This document shows, one piece after another, positions 54,040 through 64,000 of a stretch of 64,000 nucleotides of DNA. The stretch spans positions 187,309,654 through 187,373,653 of the forward strand of contig JARDYH010000001.1 of the NCBI GenBank assembly GCA_029215795.1, read 5' to 3'. Position numbers and translations under genes: made by a program. Within the stretch, counting starts at the first letter, position 1. Every line of letters starts with the position of its first letter. Below the pieces are notes generated by a model that saw only the letters and a list, made by a program, of their open reading frames with translations, was not told where the DNA came from and did no database searches. Source of the stretch: Anniella stebbinsi. Its lineage: Eukaryota; Chordata; Lepidosauria; Squamata; Anniellidae.

Positions 54040-55345
54040 TAGACAGGCCCCAGGTGGGGGGTTCTACCTTCCCCCTACCTGCTGAAAAGCCTTGCAGATG
54101 CTCATATTACTTTGAAGTGATATAGTCAAAATCCCATCGCAAGCCATACATGCAGTCTCATGTTCCAGGTCTTTTACATCTCCATGTCAATTGAACTGGA
54201 GAACATTTACTGCTGTGTGGAATAAGTATCAGACAAAATAAAACTGGACATACCCCCCATCCCCACCCCCCAGTCTCCAGGAATGTATTTGAATGAGCTA
54301 ACCACTTCGTTATTGTGTTTCCTACATAGTTGAATCATATTGCCCCAAAGTAATCATACATCTTTTATTACAAATTCCACAACCGCAATGAAGTTTTGAG
54401 GTTTGAAGTGGAATTATTATAGGTTATATAGGACAAAGAATAAATTAGCAAAGAATGAACTAAACTGAGAGGCAAAACATATTGTTTATAATTGAAAAAC
54501 TGGTTTCGATCACTAAGATAAAAGCCAAACACCAAGAATTTCCAAAAATGGAGAACACTCTTGTACAAATATTTAAAGAATATCACATAAGATATCATGA
54601 CTGTAATTAAATTAATTGGTTTTCCCACTTTGCTTATGCCTCCGGGATTAGGTGGGCTTTTTCCACCTGGAAAAAGTTAGGTGCCAAGGACAGAGCTATC
54701 CCTTACATATATACATGCAGACTCTGGTGTGATTGAAATTAATGTGAATTACCATAAGCATCTGGGAAATACACATAACAGATAATTCCCTAGTTATTAT
54801 TGTATATTATGGAAAGATTCCAAATTCTTTGCCTGCACTCTTATATTTAAATATGCTCTCTCTTTCTCTCTCTCTCAAGTGTAGATAAAAAAAATACATT
54901 TGTGCTGTCCTTACCAGTCATGATGCCAGTTACAGATGTGTCCTGCACTTCGTCAGTGTTTAGCGCTATGATTGTGTTAAACCTCAGCCCAAATCTAGGC
55001 TTGCCAGACCTCGATGTCACAACAAAGCACCTCAATAGACTGAATATTGTACAGTGGAATCTGTAATGTCCCAGGTTCTTTAGATTACATTTAAATAATG
55101 TATAAATGAATGTTCTTGCAGAGGTGCCTACTCAAGATTTATTTGTTCATCAAATAAATCTTCTGACTCTTGAAAGATCAGGGGGGAAGCTGCACTGAGG
55201 ACAGGAGAAGAGCACACGCTTACTCAGAAAGAGCAAGTTCCTTACCAGGGGCAGTGGTGAGGCAAAATAGCTGGGGGACCACAACAACTGGAGTAAGTCC
55301 TGATTGTGAGTACAGTATTTATTTACCTAGTAAGACTGGGAAAAG
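54040..55345. other. Unclassified noncoding sequence
   Basis: Short (CT)n near 54860. No recognised gene or repeat. Confidence 0.4.
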
Positions 55346-55348
55346 AAA

Positions 55349-56746
55349 ATGGCTTCTATTCCTTACCTCAGATCTATAGTATGCATAGAGATGGGAGAGT
55401 CACCAAGACCCAGCTTGTCAAGGGTCTCCAAGTTCCACCTTGAAACTGTTAGACAGGGCTGTGTTTTAGCGCCATCCTTGTTCAATCTGTATCTAGCTGA
55501 TCTCCCAGCGGCATTGAGCATATTACAATCACATCCGCCTAAAATAAGGCAGGCGAAAACAAATTTACTACTGTATGCAGATGACGCTGTACTTATGTCT
55601 CAGACCCGTTTGGGTTTGAAACGTCTTTTGAAGGGTTTCGATGCCTATTGCCAAAAAAATTGTCTGTCTGTGAACACCCAGAAATCTAAAGTTTTAGTGT
55701 TTGCTAAAAAGAAGGCAAAGTATGTATGGTCCATGGGGGGAAATCAAATAACCCAAGTGGACTCTTATAAATATCTCGGAATTCACTTCCAAGCTAACCT
55801 CAAATGGACCATACACAGCAACTATATAAAACAAAAGGCAGAACAAACTATGGGAGCGCTCAGCCGATTTTACTATCAAAAAGGAGGTAAATCCTTACCT
55901 GCAGCAATTCGTGTTTATAAAGCAAAACTTGTTCCCCAAATTCTTTTTGGGGCTCCAATCTGGTTACCCCTGCTTAAAGGTTCACTGGAAGGTCTCCAGT
56001 CTTATTTTTTAAGGCAGATTTTCGGTCTTCCAAAGTGCGTAGCAGGACCGGCACTTAATCTGGAAGCCGGTCTGAACTCCTTACACTGTGTTGGTTGGAT
56101 ACATTCCCTGAATTTTTGGTTCCGACTGTACCATGGTATTACTCCAGATGCCTTGGTCTCTCAGGTTTTATTGGATTCGTACGAATCCCCTTGGACCAAG
56201 GCATTAGCACATAAAATAAACTCCTTGGGACTATCAACTCCCAGTCTACTCTATATGGAACTAGAAGGTGCTAAATATATTCTGAAACAGAGACTAATGG
56301 ATATAGACTGCCAGATGATGAACGCTTCTGCCCGTGGCCCATGCTCTCCTCTATCCTTAGGGCTACCGGTTCATATGTCTGCAGATGGTATGGCATACCT
56401 GTCTTGGATCACTGTTCCTAAATATAGGAGAGCGCTAACTCTGGGAAGATTTAATGTCCTGCCCTCCAAACTTTTGGAGGGGAGATACAAGAAAGTTCCA
56501 GCTGAGGAAAGATATTGCCCGTGCAATCATATGGAGGTAGAAACAGTTGCACATGTTTTGTTTAATTGCAGTTTCTATAATGATGTTAGAAGATCGCTTA
56601 TATGGCCAATTACACAGAAATTTCCTGGCAGAACGCATGACAAACTGGTAATTGTCCTTCTTCAAGGGAACAATAAGCAAATCTCTATTCAGGTTGCAAA
56701 GTTTCTTAATTTTGCTATCAGTTGTAGAGCCCAAATGAATGTATAA
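55349..56746 (+). pseudogene. Vingi-like LINE ORF2, second half of RT to C-terminus, 465 codons open
   Basis: Homology starts inside RT block 4 (VRQGCVLAPSLFNLYLADLP), then LLLYADDAVLMSQ with an intact YADD box, LSVNTQKSKVLVF, and DSYKYLGIHF for the thumb. A long C-terminal region includes FGLPKCVAGPALNLEAGL and ends with a putative zinc-binding segment CPCNHMEVETVAHVLFNCSF. It has no stops. The copy is 5'-truncated (no endonuclease, no RT fingers), so the first Met is not a real start. I-superfamily/Vingi is my best guess; another APE-type clade is possible. Confidence 0.88.
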
Positions 56747-56946
56747 TTCACTAGAAAGCGAACAAAAGAAAAATACATCATTAACAGAATAAATGGGCCC
56801 CTTATCTCCATTGGACTGGCACCCGAACTTCAGTTCAAACTCCATACTTTTAGATCACTGTAACTGATGTCATTTCTGTAGCATTGTAATATATGCTGTA
56901 TATGGATAATGGTCTATGGACTTAAATAAAGATTGTTGTTGTTGTT
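56747..56946 (+). repeat. Vingi-like LINE 3' UTR and (GTT)n tail
   Basis: A 180-bp A/T-rich UTR with CTTAAATAAAG just before a (TTG)n tail at about 56932-56946. Confidence 0.75.
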
Positions 56947-57160
56947 CCACCTTGAAACTTGGTCCACCTTGTCCCTGAGCCTTGCTGGTGTTGTCCAAAG
57001 GAAAATAGTAGGCAGTTGGGTATGCATTTTTTTTTGAAGCGTGCACCCAAATGAGTCATTTTTCTCCACTGCCAAAGCGTGAAAATGTATACTTCCCCCC
57101 AAAAGCTCAATGTTAATGTGTGCATTTTTCTAACAAACACATCTAGTCCAGCAGATAGGT
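56947..57160. other. Unclassified noncoding sequence
   Basis: Nothing recognised. Confidence 0.3.
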
Positions 57161-57365
57161 GAACAACTATGACTTTGACGATAAAAGCATGAAATTCGGC
57201 ACACTTGTAAACCATACCATGTTGAATACTTTTGGCTATAGGGCCATCTCAGATTCACCCTGTAACAAAATTGGCAGCCATTTTGAAATACGGCTACCAT
57301 TTGCCATTACGATTCCTCAGTTTTTGGAGAATCATACCTATTTTAAGGTTTATGAGACCTGATTT
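57161..57365 (+). repeat. Isolated A/T-rich module resembling the GATGAAACTTGGCAC arrays
   Basis: GATAAAAGCATGAAATTCGG, CACACTTGTAAACCATACC and CAGCCATTTTGAAAT follow the same order of words as modules at 16770-17460 and in the 24467-26082 foldback. It lies just downstream of the cysteine-rich pseudogene at 57590-58135 (minus strand). Confidence 0.5.
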
Positions 57366-57589
57366 ATTTGAATTATAACTTTAGAAGTGTACAAAAAAGG
57401 TTAATGGGAGTTAATTTTAAAAAGTTTAGATTCTGTAAAAAATATAGACCTATGTTGTTTTTTAAAGCTAGACATTGGGGAAAAAATAACTAAAATAAGA
57501 ACAGAATGATTGCTGATTATTTCATGAAAATACAATGTTGTCATTACCAGGCTTACCACACTATTTTTTTTAAAGTCCAATATACTTGG

Positions 57590-58135
57590 ATACTGTTGCC
57601 CCCCCCAATTCCGCAAAGACAAAGAACAGTACACTGTAGAGCAGCCTTGTGACACTTGTTATGTCCTCTACAGCCTTTCTTGCAGCCACATCATATAAGT
57701 TCCCTACAGACTTGTGTAGCCTCTGGTAGGGTTGTCCAGCATATTTCCCATCTACCCCCATCCTGCTTCTTCCACCCCCAATCACTTGGTGAGGGAAGCT
57801 ATGTTTGTTGCGATTACCATTTGGGCCCAGCAGTGACCAGCCTGGTAGACATTCCTTCTGATATGCTGAATGAGCGCTTCCTGTATAGGAGGTAGACCAT
57901 CAATTGCTCTACCTTTCTACATGAACAGCTGCTTCCTGGCATCATTAATGTACTCTTTGCTGCTGGTACAGTCATATAGCAAAACTACAAATCTCTCCAG
58001 TGGCTTCAGCAACTCTTCTACTGCCTGCTCTCTTGGCCTATCACCCAAGGTACAGAAAGCTGAGGTAACATTTCCATATGCATTCCAGATGTTTAGGCAG
58101 AACCTCAACATTAGAGCCTTTAAACATATGTATGT
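57590..58135 (-). pseudogene. Decayed multicopy gene with cysteine-rich CXC-like C-terminus
   Basis: Minus strand, several frames. N-terminal block: IWNAYGNVTSAFCTLGDRPR, then LERFVVLLYD, INDARKQLF, a stop, GRAIDGLPPIQEALIQHI and YQAGHCW. After another stop and two frame changes comes LPEATQVCREL followed by a CGCKKGC-type cysteine cluster, with further C..LC.C words near 57605-57690. This order matches a large family of uncharacterised animal proteins (ERFVVLLYDRTS...YQAGHxWGQ..., then a tesmin/TSO1-like CXC cluster) that occurs in many copies and probably belongs to a mobile element. At least two stops and two frameshifts show it is dead. Confidence 0.65.
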
Positions 58136-58395
58136 TGGATATGACTGGATCAGTCATAATAAAAAGTTCATAAACACTTTTTCCTACTGAAGCAATTCCT
58201 GGTGTTTTTCTTTTCTTGTATTAATTTCACTGATAACTAATTCACTTCTGTTTTATTTGAAAAAGTTTCAGGCTATTCCAGCATTTTGGTTTGACCAAAC
58301 TTGACTTTTCACATGCCTTATGCCTTCAGTTCATCATCTAAAAGGAATACTTCTACCATGTGTAGAATTGTAGGTAGATTATGAGCTTTTCAACA
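58136..58395. other. Unclassified noncoding sequence
   Basis: May include decayed upstream parts of the minus-strand pseudogene. Nothing firm. Confidence 0.3.
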
Positions 58396-59078
58396 CAAGG
58401 CTGTTAATCTGCTGTGCATCGCTTCGAATCCAAATCCCGAATCTGAAGTGAGGTGGAGTGATTCGGAAGACCTAGAAAGATCTGAATTGAGTCAGAACAG
58501 GTCCGAATTGATCTGAAACAAATTGGTTTGGTCCAAATCGATTCGGATCGATTTGGAGATTCAGATCTGTTTTTAAGTGCAGACAGCTTGTCTGCACTTT
58601 CAATGTTTTTTTCTTTAAATTAGGGAGGGGAAGGAGGAGTTTGCAGGGGGAAATTGGCTGTTAATTGACAGCTTCATCCCCCAATCCTCCTGAAGTCTCC
58701 CAATTCTCTCCCGCAGCCTCCAATCACAATGGTGGAGGAGGGCTAAATGACAATCAGGAGATCGAGCTTCCTCCGTTCTTGCTCTTTGTGGGTTAGACTT
58801 GGTAAGAGTAGGATCAGTGTGATTTGAGCTGGGTGGGTAGCTAGGTAGCTTAGGTTTATGGAGTGTGTTTTGGTGGTCTTTCAAGATTCCCTGTCCTCTC
58901 TAACTGTCAACTCTTGCCTCTATTCTTTCCTGCTTCTCTTTAAAAACAAAATATATAGATTTTTAAAAACCATTCTAGCCTTTCTTCTTTAACTGTATTT
59001 GTTCAAACTTTCCTTGCCCCCCTTCCTTCCGTTTCAATCCTTCCTTCTTCTTTGCTTGTCTTTAGCATTGCACTTTTG

Positions 59079-59079
<1 letters not shown>

Positions 59080-59111
<32 letters not shown>
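59080..59111 (+). repeat. (CT)n microsatellite
   Basis: About 16 CT units. Confidence 0.95.
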
Positions 59112-59114
<3 letters not shown>

Positions 59115-59199
59115 TTGACTCAGGGCATGAGTCATGCATTGCATGCAACATCAGCTGCATTTTGAACGTGCTGCTGCCATCATGAGTGAATCCTCTTCT

Positions 59200-59714
59200 A
59201 CAACTTTATAAGAATCAGGCAGGCTCTGTATTTAAGTATTGATATTAATATTGCTATTGCTTTTATTACTATTATTATTGGCTGTGCTGCTTGCAGTGCA
59301 ATGAGATGGACCCTGAAATGACCCTCCTCCTAATCTCCTATTAAGGGGATGCCAAAGCATCTCTCACTGTCAATGTTTTGAACTACTGTTGTTGCTTTGC
59401 AGGGTTGGTTTGTGTGCTTTCTGCCAGCCCCCTGCCTCTCTGCCCTCTCGGTGCCTGGAGGATGTAGCTGGGCTCGGTGGGTCAACCCCACAAGCCTATG
59501 GCATATTTGCTCTCAGTGCTCCATGGCCTTAGCCTCCTGATGCCTCTGCTCCTCTGTGCTGTCTTGCAGGGTTGGTTTGTTCTGGATTTGTATCAAGAGA
59601 CAATCCTTGGTTCACTTACCTAGCCTCTTTGATTAAGGGAATGCTTTGCATCCCTCTTTCCTATTAGAGTCAGGCAGGCTCTATTTATTTTTATTATTAT
59701 TATTGTTATTGTTG

Positions 59715-59754
<40 letters not shown>

Positions 59755-59970
59755 GGCTGTGCTTACCATGGAGTAAGATAAAGACCCTGAAAGGGCTCTC
59801 CTTTTAGCCTCCTACTATTTCTGATTAAGGGGATGCCAAAGCATCTCTCACTGTCTATTTTTCGAACCACTGTGCCCACCCCATAGGGTTGGTTTGTGTT
59901 TCTGGCTTTGAATCAAGACAATCCTTGGCTCGCTTACTCATGCCCACATAGCTGCCTGCTGCCTGCCTGC
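59200..59970 (+). repeat. Imperfect tandem duplication, period about 455-485 bp, with (ATT)n
   Basis: CAGGCAGGCTCT recurs at 59216 and 59670, AAGGGGATGCCAAAGCATCTC at 59343 and 59828, and AGGGTTGGTTTGTGT at 59401 and 59884, each followed by similar text. (ATT)n runs at 59688-59753, inside the second unit. Confidence 0.75.
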
Positions 59971-60634
59971 CTGAGCACATGTACACTTCTCCAATATTAT
60001 CAGTCTGGTCCCGCATTGCAGGGCTTGTTTGTGTTTCTGGCTTTGCTTTGACTCAATTTCTGAGGCACATTGCTCCTAGCCAGGTAATGTGTGTATTGCA
60101 GGCAGCACACTTTCCCTATTTCTTCTCTGAATGGGAAGAGCCTGAGGATGTGTCAGCTTCAGAACAAACAAAAGAAAACTGAATTAGGGGAGATCTGCAT
60201 TTGAAGGGAGATGTGAGCTAGAATACACACCTTCAAATCGCTCTTTGCTTTCAGCAGCTGCTTTGTTTCCTTGAAAAATCATTTTAGCAGGAAAATATTT
60301 TATATTTTAGCAGGAAATAGCATATTTTAGCAGGCATACTACTGCACAGATCTTTCTACAATTTGGAACAAATGAGCACTCTAGGGCATCTGTAAGATCT
60401 CCAACTTTCATGTTTCTATCTTGAAAAATAAAAAAGGTATAAGCATTTATTTTTTTCCAGTGCACGTTTATAGGAAAATGAAAAATCCAAATGATTCAGA
60501 CATCTGAATCTCGATTTGGATTTGGATCTGAGGTGAGGTGGACCAGGTCCAAATTGATCCAAAGTGAATCAGGCTGGATTCAGAAGATCCGAATCGTGAT
60601 CCGTAGCGAATTGGGAGGTCCGGGTGCAGCCCTA

Positions 60635-62327
60635 ATTTTCAGTTTCCTTGCAGAATTGAGAACTGAGTTCTACACAAAGAGCTTCTCCATTCCTGCTTTG
60701 CTGCTATATAACCTGTAAGTGGTGCTGTGGTATAGTGGAACCGTGATTATGTAGCAGAAATGCAGAAAAGTGTCATGTAGCAGAAAGGCATTATGTAACA
60801 GAAAAGCATTATATTGCACTTTCACAAATAATACTGCATTTTCCCTGCTATTAAAACAACAACTGCGAAGATGCTCTTAAAAACACAAATGAAATGTGAG
60901 GTTCATGATGTTGTCCAAAGAACCTATAAACAGCCATGAGTAAGGATGGACAAAGACACAATAAATGCTTGATTAAAAAAACTCTATAAGTACAGAGCAC
61001 TTCTGCATTAAATTTTCTCGGGGGGGGGGGTTGAATTTTGGCACAAAAATGCATATTTTAAAGGGGGAAAGGGTATCTTCCCCAAAGCCCCCCCTCCCCA
61101 ATGCTCTCATTTGGGCAAGTTCACTGCTGCTTGCATCCCTAGTTATTTGATGTTTGGGACTTTTAAAAAAGACCCCTTCATTTTCTTTGAAACAATATAG
61201 TCAAAGCAATGTAGCCAGTCAGAATTGACTAAGTGATGTGAGGGTATTGTCCCAAAGCTTTGCTGTTTTTTTCTCAGAGACTTAGTCACCCAACCAAATC
61301 TTCTTGGCTATGTGACAGCCTCATTATTAGTGTGCAGCGGTTAGGAGGGGAGGGGAGTGGTAAAGTTGGCAAATTAGGAAGCGGCTGTTGGGGGGGGCAA
61401 ACACTCTCACCCCCTTTCCTACACTCCCCCAAACTGATGAAACAGAGTGGATGTCACAGGATGAAATGGGTAAGGTACTAAATGGTTGCATTCAGCTCAG
61501 GAATTTTTGTAACAGCTTCCTGGTGCTCTAGGCCCCCTGTTTTACTTCTAACATTGGATTCAAGACAGACAGCTCATGTGCAGGTTGTAGGCTGCTGCAA
61601 GGCAGGAAAAATGAGAGTAGGGAGTTCTCAGGTTGCACTGCATTATGCGTGGAACCCACGTTTGGACTCAACGGGCACTTTATCAAGGGATAAATCTTTC
61701 TCTCTGGTTATACAAGGCAAATGGATTTCTCTAGGTAAACAAAACACAAACAAAGGGAAGTGAAGGAACTATAACTCTGGAAATGTGGGTTAGACATTAG
61801 AGCAGAGCAAGAATTGTGCTTGGAAAGGATCCCACATTTTATCCTCTAGATCTTCTTGCCTTACAGTAAACTTTTGACATATAAGCCCCATTCAGGAACT
61901 AAATCATATGGAAATAATGCATGAAAGAGGGCGATGGGCTACACACATCAAGCCCTGAACGCCCCCTCCCCAGTATTCTTATTCCTGCCAACTCCACCCA
62001 CCATGTTCATTGTGAAAGTCTGAAGAGCAATTCTAAGCACATTCAACAGAACACCTAAGTCTCCTCATGATGGGAAGCCTAGATTATAAGGAGTGTGCAG
62101 GGCCAGTGTGTGTGAGAACCTTGTTGGTGGGGTAAGCATGAATGGCCCACACCGTCTTCAAGTATTATTTGCACATATTTTTGGAGTAATGCCTGAAGAT
62201 AGATAGAATTATGGCTACATATAGACATCATGTGGTGAAACATTCCCTTGACTGTCCCATGTCAGGCTGACAATGGAGGCGCTGCATGTTTTAATAGCCC
62301 CCAAGAAAAAGAAAGTAACCTACACAA
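60635..62327. other. Unclassified noncoding sequence
   Basis: A G-run near 61021-61030. No gene, no recognised repeat. Confidence 0.4.
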
Positions 62328-62556
62328 TGGCTCAATTCAGACGACACAATAAACAACTGGTGTGGGGGAAACAATCGTCAGTTGTTTTGACTATTGCGTC
62401 ATCCGAATGCTGCCATAGTCAACTCAGCGCTGATCCTCATCCACACCAAAGTTGATTATTTATGACCATGTTGTGTGGGGAGTGCCCCCTAGGGTTAGCG
62501 TGAGAGTTAGGGTTAGTCAACCCACCATTGACTATCGTGCCGTCCGAATTGAGCCA
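62328..62556. mobile_element. MITE with TGGCTCAATTCGG ends, copy B (229 bp)
   Basis: TGGCTCAATTCAGACGACAC at the left, and the right end CCGAATTGAGCCA. The sequence is the reverse complement of 53823-54039 with the same telomere-like words. Three-base flanks (CAA, ATG) do not match. Confidence 0.8.
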
Positions 62557-63679
62557 ATGAAAACTAGCAGGTCAGGGAAAAGGCTAAATTTGAACCAATC
62601 ATTTTGTTTGGGGAACATTAAATTATGCAATCAGCCAACTTCAGTTTTAAGTTATATAGCTAAGTAGAATAGTTCATTGTGATCAGTGTGTCCAAGGCTC
62701 AGGGTTGACTAACAGACCCAGATCAATAACCATGGGGAGTTCCACACAGATTAGGAATGAGCAGAGAGCAGAGGCAAGGCAGATCAGTGTGTAGCCAACA
62801 AGAGGACCAAGGCACCACAGCAAGCAGGCTTCAGGTGGGAAGAGTGAAAGACACAGTCCAAGGGGGAGTTAGGTAAGACACCATAGCCAACAAGGTTCAG
62901 GCAAGAAATACAATCAAAAGGGATGCCAGAGCTATTCACGAGAGGTTCAGTCCAATGGTGAGTTAGGACTCCTAAGCACAGAGGGCTGGAACCAGAACAC
63001 AGGATAAATATTGTTCCCAGCAATTTCTTGAGTTCCCATCTGCTGTTCTTAAACACAGGCTGTCTCAGAACCACACCCAGGATCTACTAGCACCTTGTTA
63101 GTAGCATCTGAAAAGAGTCTTTTCATGAGGAGAGCCCCCTTGTTCCCAAGAAGTCCTCTACTGCAGCTGGATGCTTCTCCTGGGCTCAATGACTCTGACC
63201 TGCCTCTTCAGTCTATGTTGCTCCTGGGGGCTTGGGAGTCTCTTCTCTTCTGCCACCAAAGCAGATTGCCCTCCTCCTGCAGGGGTGGGTCCTGGGAGGG
63301 CATTACTGAGGACCCAGCTCTTCCAGACCCTTGGCGCTAGCAGGCCCTGAACCTCAGCAGCTGCTGGGGGCTCTGGGTCTTCCTCCAAGAAGGAATGTCC
63401 AGTGGGGCCATGACACAGCTATTGCTATGTAGACTAGCTGTGATTCACTTTTGAATGGTCCATAAAACTCAGGGCTCAGAATGTAGAATTTCATGTAGAT
63501 TTTGTTTCATAATATCTATGTGTTGGGAGTGAGGTTGGGGGAGAGATTGTGAAAATTATCTCAAAATTGATCTACTACTACTGCTCTGAGTAGAAAACAA
63601 TACTTAGCATATATATACCACTTTAGAGTGTTCGAACACTCAACATACATTTGATGTTCCAAAACAGTGAGGGGAGAAG
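62557..63679. other. Unclassified noncoding sequence
   Basis: No gene or repeat recognised. Open frames of 80-96 codons near 62784-63390 occur on both strands without resemblance to a family I know. Confidence 0.4.
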
Positions 63680-63820
63680 GCGGGGGGGGGTGTGTGTGGG
63701 TGTGTGGGTGCTGTTTGACAGCTGTCAAACCCACCGTTTTGAAACTTATGGAACTTTTAAAGTAAAAATTCATAGCCACAAAATGCCTGCACCTATGTTT
63801 CAGAAATTTCTCACACATAC
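63680..63820. mobile_element. Fragment of the copy-2-type foldback interior
   Basis: GTTTGACAGCTGTCAAAC (a perfect 18-bp palindrome) is followed by AAAATTCATAGCCACAAAAT, GCCTGCACCTATGTTTCAGA and AATTTCTCACACA, the same modules as right of the centre of the element at 24467-26082. The end is cut by a (CATA)n run. Confidence 0.65.
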
Positions 63821-64000
63821 ATACATACATACTTTATTGTGTCTTATCAAATTGCCATTATGCACACTTACAAAGGAGGGGAAAATCACTCTATACAATT
63901 AAAACTCTGCTAGTAAACCAATAAGAGCAGGATCATTTTCCATACAATCTTTAAACTTTGTGGCATGTATTTGTAGAGCATTGACAAGGAATTTAGAAGT
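63821..64000. other. (CATA)n and unclassified sequence to the window edge
   Basis: (CATA)n at about 63815-63832, followed by CTTTATTGTGTCTTATCAAA. It looks like the complement of a LINE tail, but the window ends before it can be identified. Confidence 0.3.

Larger units (their letters stand above)
58396..60634. mobile_element. GATC-rich hAT-like element, diverged long copy (copy 4, about 2.2 kb)
   Basis: Left zone 58400-58575 (TTCGAATCCAAATCCCGAATC, AAATCGATTCGGATCGATTT) and right zone 60485-60634 (GGATTTGGATCTGAGG, AGATCCGAATCGTGATCC, ending GGTGCAGCCCTA) are mutually inverted GATC-rich arrays, as in copies 1 and 2. A module of the type in copy 2 (ATCTTGAAAAATAAAAAAGG) lies just inside the right zone. 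The interior contains an imperfect tandem duplication (about 59200-59970) and microsatellites. No TSD could be fixed; treating it as one element is an inference. Confidence 0.5.

Noticed and set aside
61021..61030. G-run as a G-quadruplex promoter element
   Set aside because: A single homopolymer run with no second G-tract in the needed spacing.
62784..63388. Possible host exons on either strand near the window end
   Set aside because: Open frames of 76-96 codons without splice-site logic, codon bias or family resemblance; no start or partner exon can be argued.

Overview
The window looks like ordinary euchromatin from a large, repeat-rich vertebrate genome, most likely a squamate reptile (lizard). 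The evidence is the mixture of repeat families: CR1 elements with the ATTCTATGATTCTATG tail, a second CR1/L3-like family, L2 elements with A/T-rich microsatellite tails, I/Vingi-like LINE fragments, a tRNA-derived SINE, a decayed Ty3/Gypsy element and many palindromic hAT-type MITEs. I see no convincing host protein-coding exon, no tRNA or rRNA gene, and no CRISPR array or prokaryotic feature. Nearly every recognisable coding stretch belongs to a transposable element and almost all are broken.

Layout. 540-4643: a long L2 LINE with endonuclease and reverse transcriptase, broken by one early stop and by a 355-bp DNA element with a 3-bp target duplication. 6520-11325: an old Ty3/Gypsy element (gag, zinc knuckle, RT and probable RNase H end) cut apart by an L3 fragment, a 1.8-kb GATC-rich hAT-like element with a five-unit palindromic GC-rich array, a 320-bp MITE and a CR1 tail. 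11.3-18.9 kb: L2 and CR1 fragments, a roughly 520-bp repeat family and A/T-rich modular repeats. 19-24 kb: MITEs, a repeat-poor stretch and a triplicated low-copy repeat. 24.2-27.2 kb: an L3-like LINE on the minus strand containing a 1.6-kb foldback hAT-like element. 27-36 kb: CR1/L3 and Vingi-like fragments, with a 260-bp direct repeat bracketing one of them. 36-48 kb: L2 and CR1 fragments, palindromic MITEs and possible conserved noncoding stretches. 48-64 kb: further MITEs, a Vingi-like LINE (55.4-56.9 kb), a decayed gene of a multicopy cysteine-rich (CXC-type) family (57.6-58.1 kb), and a diverged member of the GATC-rich family (58.4-60.6 kb).

The standout is the GATC-rich hAT-like family. 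It has termini TAGGG(A/G)TGTGCA, 8-bp target duplications, subterminal GGATCGG-type arrays and long palindromic interiors. Two copies lie within 3 bp of the same position in the 3' region of two separate L3-like LINEs. Related modules appear elsewhere in the window without the ends. A second hAT-type family occurs five times, each copy exactly 320 bp, four of them with an 8-bp target duplication (one of these with one mismatch). All family names are from memory of motifs; no search was run.
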